From assembly GCA_951800145.1 (NCBI GenBank), contig CATOJE010000029.1, forward strand, positions 1 through 43,463: 43,463 bases of DNA, written 5' to 3'. Source of the DNA: an uncultured Lachnospiraceae bacterium (GTDB taxonomy: Bacteria > Bacillota > Clostridia > Lachnospirales > Lachnospiraceae). Both the position numbers and the translations under genes were made by a program. Below the pieces are notes generated by a model. The model was not told the origin of the DNA and did no database searches. It saw nothing but the letters and a program-made list of their open reading frames with translations. Positions 24,361 through 32,536 of the stretch are shown piece after piece (position 1 is the first letter of the stretch; each line of letters begins with the position of its first letter).

Positions 24361-26631
24361 ATGGATGCTTCGATTTTATGGAACTTAAACTGGAAATTCT
24401 GTGAGGGATTTTCCGAATCTTATTTATATGAAGATGCCCCGGAGGCTAAAACCGTCCACCTTCCCCACACGGTGAAAGAGCTGCCCTTAAGCTGCTTCAG
24501 CCACAGCGCCGCAGCCATGATCAGCACCTATACAAAGGAACTGGAGATCACTCCCCAGATGGAGGAGAGGCGGATCTTCCTCACCTTTGACGGGGTAATG
24601 ACCTACTTTGAGCTGTTCGTTAATGGAAAGCGGGCCGGCGAGCACAAGGGCGGTTATTCCCGCAGCCGTTTTGACATCACCAGCCTCTGCCACGCCGGAA
24701 AAAACCGGGTGACTGTGCGGGTGGACAGCCATGAGAGGGAGGACATCCCACCCTTTGGCTATGCCATCGACTATCTCACCTTCGGCGGCATTTACCGGGA
24801 TGTGTGGCTGGACATCTGCAGCCATACCGTGATCACCCAGGCCCTAATCCGGTATGATCTGACGGAGGGCGAGGCTCTGCTCTCCCCGGAGCTTATCCTG
24901 GATCACCAGGGAGAGCCTATTCAGGCTGTCGCGGAGCTCTCTCTCCGGGACACAAACGGACATGAGATCTTCGCCTACGAAGATACTTTGTCTGTCCATC
25001 CCGGCACGCAGAGCCTTTCCCTGAGGCAGGAAGCCTTCGCTAATCCCATCCTCTGGAACCCGGATGCGCCTTATCTCTACACCGTGGAGATCACCTTAAC
25101 CGCAGCCGGCAATACCCTGGACCGCCATCAGGTAAAAACCGGCTTCCGCACGGTGGACTGCCGTCACGACGGACTGTTTATCAATGGCCGGAAATGGAAA
25201 ATCATGGGATTAAACCGTCACCAGTCCTTCCCCTATGTAGGCTACGCCATGGGCAAACGGGCTCAGGAAACGGACGCGGATATCTTGAAGGACTTCCTGG
25301 GGGTAAACGCGGTGCGGACCTCCCATTATATGCAGTCCGAATACTTCCTGAACCGCTGCGACGAGATCGGCCTGTTGGTATTTTCCGAGATTCCCGGCTG
25401 GGGCCACATCGGCGGGGAGGAATTCAAGAAGGTGATGCTTCAGGACGTGGAGTCCATGATTACCACCCAGTACAATCACCCCAGTATCTTCATCTGGAGT
25501 GTGCGCATCAATGAGTCCTTAGACGACGATGAGCTATATCAGAAGGCCAATGACCTGGCCCACCGCCTGGACTCCTCCCGGCCCACCACCGGCGTCCGCT
25601 ACATTTCCAACAGCCACCTGCTGGAGGATGTCTATTCCCTAAATGATTTCACCTACTCCGACTGCGATCCCGAAGGCTTAAAGCTGTTCCGCGGACGAAA
25701 GGAGGCCACCGGCTTAAATGAGCCAGTTCCCTTCCTGATCAGCGAATTCGCCGGCACCGCCTTCCCCACTAAGCTGTGGGACACCGCCTACAAGCGGACT
25801 GTCCATGCCAGAGCCTACGCCAGGATATTCAGCCAGTCCAATCTCTCCCCGGAAATGCTGGGAACCTTCGGCTGGTGCGCCTTCGACTACAACACCCACG
25901 GCGACTACGGCTCTGGGGACAAGATCTGCTACCACGGGGTTATGGACATGTTCCGCATTCCCAAATATGCCGCCTATCTCCTGCGCAGCCAAAAGGATCC
26001 AGAGGAAACCATCGTGATGGAGGCCACCACCGAATTCTCCCGTGGCGATAATCAAGGCAATAAGCTGTCCGCCCCCTTTATGATATTAACTAACTGCGAT
26101 TATGTGGAGATTGAGATGTACGGCAGGGAGCCGGTACGCTACTATCCGGACAGCCGCTACATCGGCCTGGCCCACCCGCCCATCGAAGTAGAGGAAGAGA
26201 TCGGGGTATGGCAGGATCTGTGGCAGGATGGACAAATCATCGGCTACTACAAAGGCCGTCCCGCAGCCACGAAACGGTTCCTGCGGGATTCCTTCCTGGA
26301 TGATCTGGAGGTGACAGCAGACGATCGTTCTCTCTGGGGAGACTACGTAGACACCACCCGGATAGTCTGCCGGGTAAAGGACAGCGCCGACACCACCCTG
26401 GTTTATTACCATGGAGTCATTCAGGTAAAGACTCAGGGAAATCTCCAGATCATCGGCCCGGATATCATTCCCATCCATGGAGGCTACGCCGCCTTCTGGG
26501 TAAAGACAAAGCCGGAAGCCTTCTCCGGAAAAGGGGAAGCGGCATCCGTAACCATTGGCATGCCGGGAGCTGAAGTAGAAGAGAAGGAGATCCAGATGGA
26601 GCTGAAACCGTCGGGATGGCGGGTTGGGTAG
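24361..26631 (+). CDS. glycoside hydrolase family 2 protein (beta-galactosidase-like)
   Basis: The 756-residue protein has the GH2 order: sugar-binding jelly roll (about 1-160, with GGYSRSRFDIT and GGIYRDVWL), immunoglobulin-like domain (about 165-265), a TIM barrel (about 270-560) and C-terminal beta domains. The acid/base is Glu385 in the IWSVRINES motif and the nucleophile is Glu462 in LISEFAGT. RINES rather than GNE is common in a clostridial GH2 subgroup. There is no signal peptide, so the enzyme should cleave imported oligosaccharides. ATG 24361 follows AAAGGAATACACAC. It ends the locus headed by the YesM/YesN pair. Beta-galactosidase is the likeliest activity; beta-glucuronidase or others cannot be excluded from sequence alone. 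Confidence 0.9.
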   Translation: MDASILWNLNWKFCEGFSESYLYEDAPEAKTVHLPHTVKELPLSCFSHSAAAMISTYTKELEITPQMEERRIFLTFDGVMTYFELFVNGKRAGEHKGGYSRSRFDITSLCHAGKNRVTVRVDSHEREDIPPFGYAIDYLTFGGIYRDVWLDICSHTVITQALIRYDLTEGEALLSPELILDHQGEPIQAVAELSLRDTNGHEIFAYEDTLSVHPGTQSLSLRQEAFANPILWNPDAPYLYTVEITLTAAGNTLDRHQVKTGFRTVDCRHDGLFINGRKWKIMGLNRHQSFPYVGYAMGKRAQETDADILKDFLGVNAVRTSHYMQSEYFLNRCDEIGLLVFSEIPGWGHIGGEEFKKVMLQDVESMITTQYNHPSIFIWSVRINESLDDDELYQKANDLAHRLDSSRPTTGVRYISNSHLLEDVYSLNDFTYSDCDPEGLKLFRGRKEATGLNEPVPFLISEFAGTAFPTKLWDTAYKRTVHARAYARIFSQSNLSPEMLGTFGWCAFDYNTHGDYGSGDKICYHGVMDMFRIPKYAAYLLRSQKDPEETIVMEATTEFSRGDNQGNKLSAPFMILTNCDYVEIEMYGREPVRYYPDSRYIGLAHPPIEVEEEIGVWQDLWQDGQIIGYYKGRPAATKRFLRDSFLDDLEVTADDRSLWGDYVDTTRIVCRVKDSADTTLVYYHGVIQVKTQGNLQIIGPDIIPIHGGYAAFWVKTKPEAFSGKGEAASVTIGMPGAEVEEKEIQMELKPSGWRVG

Positions 26632-26661
26632 AACTGAATATGTAAACCTTCATGCGTCACA

Positions 26662-26681
26662 TGCGCCACCGGCGTGGCGCA
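26662..26681. other. perfect hairpin after the GH2 gene
   Basis: TGCGCCAC (26662-26669) and GTGGCGCA (26674-26681) form an eight-base stem around CGGC. It has no T-run and is of unclear role, possibly protecting the 3' end of the transcript. Confidence 0.55.
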
Positions 26682-26701
26682 CCGCCAAGGTATGAAAGAA
26701 A

Positions 26702-26750
26702 GCCAGCAGAAATTGACCACGAAACGCCATTTCCTGCTGGTTTCATTTTG
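26702..26750. terminator. terminator between GH2 and the AlbA_2 gene
   Basis: CCAGCAG (26703-26709) with AAAT pairs with ATTT and CTGCTGG (26734-26740), leaving one unpaired C. TTTCATTTTG follows on the plus strand and a CTTTCTTTC tail on the minus strand, so it can serve both convergent genes. Confidence 0.6.
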
Positions 26751-26787
26751 TACTATAGGAATTTCGCGGCCGGACGCGGAACTCACT

Positions 26788-26841
26788 TTATGCTGGCTTC
26801 TCTCTTTATATCGGCCTCTCTCTTTATATTGGCCTCTCTCC
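26788..26841 (-). repeat. 18-bp tandem repeat that carries a stop codon
   Basis: Three 18-base units, 26788-26805, 26806-26823 and 26824-26841, each encode a short peptide ending in TAA on the minus strand: GERPI-stop, RERPI-stop and REKPA-stop. All three stops are in the frame of the AlbA_2 protein gene, so the last codons and stop of that gene appear to have been triplicated. Confidence 0.8.
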
Positions 26842-28329
26842 AAATGCACTTGCATCAATCTGCAGCTCCCAGTGACCCTTTTGGCTGGAACCCACACGCC
26901 GGATAACATCTCGCTTTTTCATCTTATTCAAATAATACTTCACCCGATCTACGGTCCAGTTAAGCTCCATAGCAATCTCTCTCTGGGTTAATTTCGGATT
27001 GTACAAAAGAATCGTTAGAAGAGCCTTATCATCCGCGGTAAACCGCATTGAATCAAGCATTCGCGCTTGGGTAGTAGCTTGGGTAGCTTGGGTAGTACCT
27101 TGGGTAGCTTGGGTAGTAGCTTGGGTAGTATTCTGGGATTCTAAAGCCTGAGGCTTTCGATACAGGTTCACCCGAAAGTCACCATCAAAATCGATTAGCT
27201 TTGGTTCAGGAAGTCCATATTCTCTACATTCATGAAGCAATCTGGGAATACCAGTGCCCCATTTTTCGATAATCTTCATATATGCAAATGCGCTGGCAAT
27301 CGCTGGATTTCGAAGTTTTGAATAGCCTTCCATCATTTTTTTAATGGAAACCGTATTTAAGAGCATACCTGGAGAAGTTACTTCTAATCGATCATCAAAA
27401 ATCGCCACCTGGATATTTCCAGGCTCCAGATAGCTTCTATGTGCAACTGCATTTGCAATCAGCTCACGCACGCTGTCCATCGGAAGCTCATATGCATCCT
27501 GACGGTAAATTCCTTTTATCTGCATTCCCATATTAACTTTTTCAAGAACATATTGAAATGCTGCCTCCACTTGGCTTTGAATCGAACCCTCATACTCCCG
27601 ACGATCCACAAAATATGCACGTGTGGTTCCTTTAAACACAGCGCACTGGATAATTGGCTGCATCGGCATCTGTCCAGTTAGCAATGCATACGCATTCGCA
27701 GGAATAAGTTTTCCATTTTCCTCCTTTAGAATCCCCCATGAGAGAAGCATATTTTTTGTCACATCCCGAATGGAAGCCCTTTCACTATCATTCCATGTGT
27801 TCTTTAATGCAGTCTCCCTCATTTCACGGCACAGCTTTTCTACCTCCATCTCTGTAATCGTCAGCCCATGGCAAGGCTCCTGATCAAAATAACGATTTTT
27901 GCCTTCCAGGATCAGTTCCTTTAGCATATATCCTTCAGCATGCCGCGAAGTACCTGCAACTCGAACGTAAGTTCCTGATGCAAACCCCCGCTCCTTGATA
28001 AAATATGGACGCATCGGACCAGGATGAATTTCCACAATAATTACAGTTTTATCGTCAATCGTCCGCATGGAAATATCCGGATAAATCGCCGGCTCACAGC
28101 TGTCGGAAATCGCATTTGTAATCCCATCCATTGTTTGAAAAATCGTATCTGGATCCATGCCTACTACTTCCAAAGTTTTGTCATCAATGCCAAAAATAAT
28201 ACGTCCTCCGCGCCCATTCGCATATGCGATAACCGTTTTCATATATCTTTCGCTTTTTCTTGGAACCTCCACCTTATATTCAATATCGATGGACTCACCT
28301 GAAAATAACCTGTCTTCGTCTTCTACCAT
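26824..28329 (-). CDS. AlbA_2/Schlafen-type putative DNA-binding protein with HATPase and winged-helix domains
   Basis: The protein (501 residues from ATG 28329) has an AlbA_2 (Schlafen AAA-4-like) domain (about 1-125; ESIDIEYKVEVP and YANGRGGRIIFGIDD), a HATPase_c_4-type region (about 285-400; SVRELIANAVAHRSY, DDRLEVTSPG, KWGTGIPRLLHEC), a Thr/Gln linker (about 407-430), and a C-terminal winged helix (KLTQREIAMELNWTVDRVKYYL). Such proteins are usually labelled putative transcriptional regulators; some relatives belong to defence systems. ATG 28329 is used because AAAGGA lies seven bases upstream; it abuts the ATG at 28335. Base composition is AT-rich relative to both sides. A fragment of a paralogue lies at 28440-28516. 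Confidence 0.85.
   Translation of the reverse strand: MVEDEDRLFSGESIDIEYKVEVPRKSERYMKTVIAYANGRGGRIIFGIDDKTLEVVGMDPDTIFQTMDGITNAISDSCEPAIYPDISMRTIDDKTVIIVEIHPGPMRPYFIKERGFASGTYVRVAGTSRHAEGYMLKELILEGKNRYFDQEPCHGLTITEMEVEKLCREMRETALKNTWNDSERASIRDVTKNMLLSWGILKEENGKLIPANAYALLTGQMPMQPIIQCAVFKGTTRAYFVDRREYEGSIQSQVEAAFQYVLEKVNMGMQIKGIYRQDAYELPMDSVRELIANAVAHRSYLEPGNIQVAIFDDRLEVTSPGMLLNTVSIKKMMEGYSKLRNPAIASAFAYMKIIEKWGTGIPRLLHECREYGLPEPKLIDFDGDFRVNLYRKPQALESQNTTQATTQATQGTTQATQATTQARMLDSMRFTADDKALLTILLYNPKLTQREIAMELNWTVDRVKYYLNKMKKRDVIRRVGSSQKGHWELQIDASAFGERPI
27064..27133 (-). repeat. 9/12-bp Thr-Gln repeats in the AlbA_2 gene
   Basis: On the minus strand the codons ACT-ACC-CAA-GCT recur four times, mixed with ACC-CAA-GCT or -GGT units, coding a TTQAT linker between the ATP-binding-like and winged-helix domains. 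Units are multiples of three, so changes in number keep the frame. Confidence 0.8.
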
Positions 28330-28439
28330 AAGCATTCCTTTCTATCACTCTTACGCCAATTTTCAATATGCACTCACTATAATAATAGCCGTTTCTATCC
28401 GTATTATAACAATGAAACCATGGAAGCCTAAGGACACAT

Positions 28440-28516
28440 CAAAAGAATTTTATCCTCTGCAGTAAGCTGTATTGAATCAAGCAATAGATCCTGATTAGTG
28501 TTCTAGGATTCTAAAA
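28440..28516 (-). pseudogene. fragment of a second AlbA_2-type gene (linker region)
   Basis: Read on the minus strand this segment translates as ES-stop-NTNQDLLLDS then IQLTAEDKILLM, which aligns with ESQNTTQ...RMLDSMRFTADDKALLT of the neighbouring AlbA_2 protein. At DNA level TTTAGAATCC(C/T)AGAA(C/T)ACTA is shared, and GAATCAAGCA recurs. The Gln codon CAG has become TAG, the Thr/Gln linker is reduced to a few codons, and the frame ends soon after. It is therefore a decayed piece of a paralogue, or of a longer duplication. Confidence 0.65.
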
Positions 28517-29137
28517 TCATTCCGTTTTCTTTTGTTTATCGCTCTTAATAACCATCCAAGCTACAATAATTAATTGGACCAATGGAATGCAAATATAATT
28601 TATTAATGGCGTACCAATAATTGGAGTAAGTATTGCAATGTATCCTAAAAGCACCGTACAAATCAAAACAGTAAAAAACGCGATTACCTTGTCACTCTTC
28701 TTTTGAAATGTATTCATAAAAGGAATCCAAAGCAACAAAATAGTTCCCCAAAATGCCCCCGATGCAAATTTTATGATTGGATTTCCAGAGTGAACCTTAT
28801 CCTTTATCTCTGCAACAACTATATTTATATTCTTCTGTATGGTTCCATCAAATAATCTTTCTCTATTTTCCTCCATTTCTTGCAGTAACGATTGATACTC
28901 TCTCATCAAAACATCATTTTTTTCAATATTTTCAACATTTACGCCCGCTAATTTATCCAAAATATCAATTCTATTTTCCATGCGCCTGAAATAAAAGAAA
29001 TTTGTATCAATATATGGGAGAAATAAAATAATTATAATAAATATTAAAAATATGGCCATCCATAACTTAGGTTTTCGATAATTTTTCTTTATTCCTTCTA
29101 AAAGTTCTTCTGCAAGCTTTCCAAAAAATTCTCCCAT
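28517..29137 (-). CDS. membrane protein of unknown function
   Basis: No family was recognised. The product (206 residues from ATG 29137) is amphipathic at the start (MGEFFGKLAEELLEGIKKN), has one span at about 25-45, a charged, coiled-coil-like stretch (about 50-115, with ENIEKNDVLMREYQSLLQEM), then three more hydrophobic segments (about 120-195) and a Lys-rich tail. The start follows GGGAGAGG; an alternative TTG at 29176 lies further up. It is AT-rich, sits between two broken genes and ends one base from the AlbA_2 paralogue fragment, consistent with an acquired islet. It could be a toxin- or defence-related membrane effector, but nothing in sequence proves this. Confidence 0.6.
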   Translation of the reverse strand: MGEFFGKLAEELLEGIKKNYRKPKLWMAIFLIFIIIILFLPYIDTNFFYFRRMENRIDILDKLAGVNVENIEKNDVLMREYQSLLQEMEENRERLFDGTIQKNINIVVAEIKDKVHSGNPIIKFASGAFWGTILLLWIPFMNTFQKKSDKVIAFFTVLICTVLLGYIAILTPIIGTPLINYICIPLVQLIIVAWMVIKSDKQKKTE

Positions 29138-29166
29138 ATTCCTCTCCCTTGTGAACTCCTCATTGT

Positions 29167-29427
29167 CTAACGCCAATGGGCTTCCTGCTTCATAGATCTA
29201 TACTTCGCCCCAGTCCGTACTAAACGTGTGTCACTGGTATACAGCACCCTCGGGTGTTTTTTATCCTTTTTAATCCTCTTCTCAAGCTCTCAGAAATGGT
29301 CGGATGCCTTTCCTGGTCCGCTTAATATTTCTATATATCTTTCTGTAAGCCGCTCCATATAGGATTCCCGCCAGACAGAAATTCTCTCCGAAAACAGTTT
29401 CCAATCACTCTTTGAAATTTCTACCAT
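29167..29427 (-). pseudogene. small hypothetical gene with an in-frame TGA
   Basis: From ATG 29427, preceded by GGAG at seven bases, the frame codes for 45 residues (MVEISKSDWKLFSERI, VWRESYMERLTERY, GPGKASDHF) and stops at TGA (29290-29292). The frame continues beyond it for 40 more codons with ELEKRIKKDKKHPRVL. Related small Lachnospiraceae proteins, often mis-annotated as 'multidrug transporter', have a Trp at this place followed by ELEKRI, so TGA appears to replace TGG. The tail then diverges from the family after the KHPRV segment. The gene is therefore probably broken twice. It overlaps the end of the small upstream gene by 23 bases. Confidence 0.6.
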
Positions 29428-29578
29428 ACATATACTCCGTAATTTTTTCCTGCACTTTATCGATAGTAACCAATATCTTGACTCCTTCTGATAATTCCCT
29501 TAGAGTGATTCTACCCAATACAAAACCGTCAAACGTATAATTATATACAGTATACCATACCCCATTATCTATTTCCAC
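29405..29578 (-). CDS. small hypothetical protein coupled to the broken gene
   Basis: A 57-residue frame starts at GTG 29578, with AGGAG about eleven bases upstream, and reads VEIDNGVWYTVYNYTFDGF, LGRITLRELSEGVKI and ITEYMYGRNF. No family was recognised. Its 3' end overlaps the next gene start by 23 bases, as expected for a translationally coupled pair. The longer frame from 29683 extends into sequence with no start site and is not favoured. Confidence is low because of the length. Confidence 0.4.
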   Translation of the reverse strand: MEIDNGVWYTVYNYTFDGFVLGRITLRELSEGVKILVTIDKVQEKITEYMYGRNFKE

Positions 29579-29658
29579 TTTATTTTCAGCTCCTATGTAA
29601 TTTTTTGTTCTTCTATTACGGCTGTAGCAGAAACAGGGACATTGCTGCAGTCCTTTAA

Positions 29659-29988
29659 ATGGAACAGAGGAAACCCCAGGCAAACGGCAGCGAGTTAAAA
29701 GGAGCCGTTGAACAGGCCATCGACCGCTGTATCCAGGAAAATCATCTAAAAAGTTATCTTTTAAAGAAGAAAGCCGAGGTGAGTTTAATGTTATTGACTG
29801 AATTTAATCAGGAGGCGTTTGCAAGAGTGATACGGAATGAGGGAGTTGAAGAAGGAATTGAAATAGGGGAAGATCGCGTAAATCAACTTCATTCTTATCT
29901 CATTTCTGATAAGCGTTTTGACGATTTAACACGCGCCACAAAAGATAAACAATATCAGGCACAACTGTATAAGGAATATGGTATATAA
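29659..29988 (+). pseudogene. C-terminal remnant of an Rpn-family recombination-promoting nuclease
   Basis: The residues LKGAVEQAIDRCIQENHLKS, LKKKAEVSLMLLTEFNQEAF, EEGIEIGEDRVNQLHSYL, RFDDLTRAT and the final YKEYGI match the C-terminal region of Rpn/PD-(D/E)XK nuclease family proteins, which are abundant and often degraded in clostridia. The N-terminal nuclease domain is absent, and ATG 29659 is a chance start in upstream unrelated sequence. It is a passenger remnant of an older mobile or selfish gene. Confidence 0.7.
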
Positions 29989-30011
29989 GCGTTTTATTTT
30001 CCTCCTTTAAT

Positions 30012-30068
30012 AAAAATCCCTGCTGAAATCAATATGCTGCCTGCATTTGATTTTCAGCAAGGATTTTT
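30012..30068. terminator. long inverted repeat, bidirectional terminator
   Basis: AAAAATCCCTGCTGAAATCA (30012-30031) pairs with TGATTTTCAGCAAGGATTTTT (30048-30068) around 16 bases. It has A- and T-runs at the ends and lies between the Rpn remnant and the hydroxylase genes, both of which end near here. Confidence 0.75.
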
Positions 30069-30223
30069 CTTGTTGCTATTTCCTTCTATATTCGCTTTTA
30101 ATTTGCTTTTTTGTCTCTGCACATCTATTGATAACACTGCTTCGACGAAAAAACCATATTGCACACCTCTTTCCAGGCTTCTTGTCAGCACCAATTATAT
30201 TACTGTCCGCTGCTTTTCACCTT

Positions 30224-32530
30224 TCAGTTTGAATTCCCCTCCCCAAACCACTCCGGGTGCATCCCCCTGCAAAGCTTCTCCGGGGTAATGGGCAGCTCCC
30301 GCACCTGCACCCCGGTTGCGTGGTAAACCGCTGAGGCGATAGCAGGGGACGGGGTATTGATCACGATCTCCCCGATGGACTTAGCGCCGAATGGCCCGCT
30401 GGGCTCATAGCTGGGGGCGAACTCCACCCGGATTTTCCCCACATCCTGTCTGGTGGGCAGCTTATACTGCATAAAGGAGTTTTCCAGCATCTGCCCCTTA
30501 TCTGTGTAGGTCACGTCTTCATACAGGGCCATGCCGATTCCCTGGCCGATGCCGCCCTCGGTCTGGACTCTGGCCAGATTGGGATTGATCACGGTGCCGC
30601 AGTCCACCACGGCCACATAATCGATCAGCTCCACCTCGCCGGTCTCCTTGTCCACCTCTACCTCTGCCATGCCCACCATAAAGGGCGGCGGGGAGATGGG
30701 GGAGGTGTGGGATTCCCAGGCAGATAAGGCGTCCTGGTTATTGCACATAATCTGATTCCCTATGTCCTTTAGGCTGATTTCCTTGTCACCATGAAGCTGG
30801 CGCACCCTCCTGCCGTCAAATTCCAGCTCCCCGGCGTCACAAGACAGGTACTGGGCCGCTTTCTTAAGGATCTGTTCCCGAAGGCTCTCACAGGCCTTCA
30901 CCACAGCCATGCCTGTAAGGTAGGTGGTGCTGGAGGCGTAGGAGCCGGAGTCATAGGGTGAAATATCTGTGTCTGTGCCGTGGACCACAATATCCTCCAG
31001 GTCACAGTTCATACAGTCTGCGGCAATCTGCGCCAGGATGGTATCGCAGCCGGTTCCCATGTCCGAGCAGCCTACCATCAGGGTATAGAAGCCGTCATCA
31101 TTGATCTTCATGGCCACGCTTCCCACATCCACACCGCTGATAGCAGAGCCCTGCATGGCCATGGCTGCGCCTACTCCCCGCACCTTGCCATTTCCCATGT
31201 CCCGGCAGGGGAATTTCTCCTTCCAGCCGATCATTTCAGCCGCCTTTTCCATACACTGATCCAGGGTACAGCTCATGGCCCTTTCTCCGTAGTAGGCTGG
31301 CATCACATCCCCCTGGCGCACCATATTCTTTTCCCGGAAGGCTACTGGATCCATGTGCATCTGATCGGCCAGTTCATTCACCGCGCTCTCCACCGCGAAG
31401 ATTCCCTGGGTGGCCCCATAGCCCCGGTAGGCGCCAGCGGACATCCGGTTGGTGTAAACCACGTCGTAGGCGAAGCGGAAGGCTTCGGTCCGGTAAAGGG
31501 GAATGGACTTGTGGCCGGACAGTCCCACTGTGGTGGGACCGTGCTCACCATAAGCACCGGTATTGGATAAGGTGTATACATCGATGGCCTTTAAGCTCCC
31601 CTCTGCGTCACAGCCAAGGCGCACCCGGATCTCCATCTCATGGCGGGGGGAGGAAGCGATCTGAGATTCATAGCGGCTGTAAATGATCTGGGCCGGCTTT
31701 CCTGTAAGCCAGGTGACTATGGCAGGATACACCTCTGCCACCACCGTCTGCTTCGCCCCAAAGCCGCCGCCGATTCTGGGTTTTATCACCCGTATTTTTG
31801 ATTTGGGAATGTCCAGTGCATGGGCCAGGATGCGCCGCACGTGGAAGGGCACCTGGGTGGAGGCCACCATATTGAGGCGTCCATATGTATCCAGATAGCT
31901 GTAGGCCCGGAAGGTCTCCATCATGGCCTGCTGGTTGGCCTTTACATGATAGGTCTGCTCCACCTTATAGGCGCAGGAGGCCAGAATGCTGTCCACATCC
32001 CCCTCCTCATCCACCCCGGAGGCACAGAGGTTCCGACGGTTATCGGCTCCCACCGGCACCCGGCTCTCCCAGTTATCCTCCGGATGCACCAGAATCCTGT
32101 GATCCTTTGCCTTCCGAAAGTCCAGCACCGGTTCCAATACCTGATAGGTCACCTTGATCCGCTTCATGGCTTTCTCTACTGCCTGGCTGCTCTCCCCGGC
32201 GACGATGGCTACTGCGTCCCCCACAAACCGCACCCGCTGCTCCAGAATCAGCCGGTCATAGGGGCTTGGCTCTGGGTAGGTCTGCCCGGCCATGGTAAAG
32301 CGCTTTCCAGGCACATCCTCCCAGGTCAGGATACAGGCGATCCCGGGCATTTTCCTGGCCTCCCCGCAGTCAATCCTCTGAATTAGCGCGTGGGCGTGGG
32401 GGCTTCTTAATACCTTTACCACCAGACAGCCTTCCGGCGCCAGATCCTCTGTATAGACCGGTCTTCCTCCTACCAGGGAGGCAGCGTCCTTTTTTACCAC
32501 AGGGGCGCCTACATATTTCTTCTCTCCCAT
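30224..32530 (-). CDS. molybdenum-cofactor subunit of a xanthine-dehydrogenase-like hydroxylase
   Basis: The 768 residues form the large molybdopterin-binding subunit of the xanthine oxidase family. Signatures are PRIGGGFGAKQ (about 255), SSPRHEMEIRVR, the Arg-containing AYRGYGATQG (substrate-binding loop, about 395-405) and the catalytic Glu721 in GPFGAKSIGE. The family hydroxylates aromatic heterocycles such as xanthine, hypoxanthine or nicotinate, using water as oxygen source. It is the third gene of a co-transcribed trio; the start lies six bases after the FeS gene with GGAGG inside that gene's end. The molybdenum in clostridial members is sometimes paired with labile selenium, but no selenium-maturation gene is in view. 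Confidence 0.9.
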   Translation of the reverse strand: MGEKKYVGAPVVKKDAASLVGGRPVYTEDLAPEGCLVVKVLRSPHAHALIQRIDCGEARKMPGIACILTWEDVPGKRFTMAGQTYPEPSPYDRLILEQRVRFVGDAVAIVAGESSQAVEKAMKRIKVTYQVLEPVLDFRKAKDHRILVHPEDNWESRVPVGADNRRNLCASGVDEEGDVDSILASCAYKVEQTYHVKANQQAMMETFRAYSYLDTYGRLNMVASTQVPFHVRRILAHALDIPKSKIRVIKPRIGGGFGAKQTVVAEVYPAIVTWLTGKPAQIIYSRYESQIASSPRHEMEIRVRLGCDAEGSLKAIDVYTLSNTGAYGEHGPTTVGLSGHKSIPLYRTEAFRFAYDVVYTNRMSAGAYRGYGATQGIFAVESAVNELADQMHMDPVAFREKNMVRQGDVMPAYYGERAMSCTLDQCMEKAAEMIGWKEKFPCRDMGNGKVRGVGAAMAMQGSAISGVDVGSVAMKINDDGFYTLMVGCSDMGTGCDTILAQIAADCMNCDLEDIVVHGTDTDISPYDSGSYASSTTYLTGMAVVKACESLREQILKKAAQYLSCDAGELEFDGRRVRQLHGDKEISLKDIGNQIMCNNQDALSAWESHTSPISPPPFMVGMAEVEVDKETGEVELIDYVAVVDCGTVINPNLARVQTEGGIGQGIGMALYEDVTYTDKGQMLENSFMQYKLPTRQDVGKIRVEFAPSYEPSGPFGAKSIGEIVINTPSPAIASAVYHATGVQVRELPITPEKLCRGMHPEWFGEGNSN

Positions 32531-32536
32531 CTTCTC

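Noticed and set aside
28517..29176. longer start (TTG 29176) for the membrane protein
   Set aside because: ATG 29137 has GGGAGAGG ahead, whereas the TTG has no site and overlaps the broken gene upstream.
29290..29292. selenocysteine at the in-frame TGA
   Set aside because: No convincing SECIS-like hairpin follows and the remembered family residue is Trp, so a nonsense change is simpler.
29659..29988. intact small regulator gene
   Set aside because: The sequence matches only the tail of Rpn nucleases and begins in unrelated sequence, so it is a remnant.
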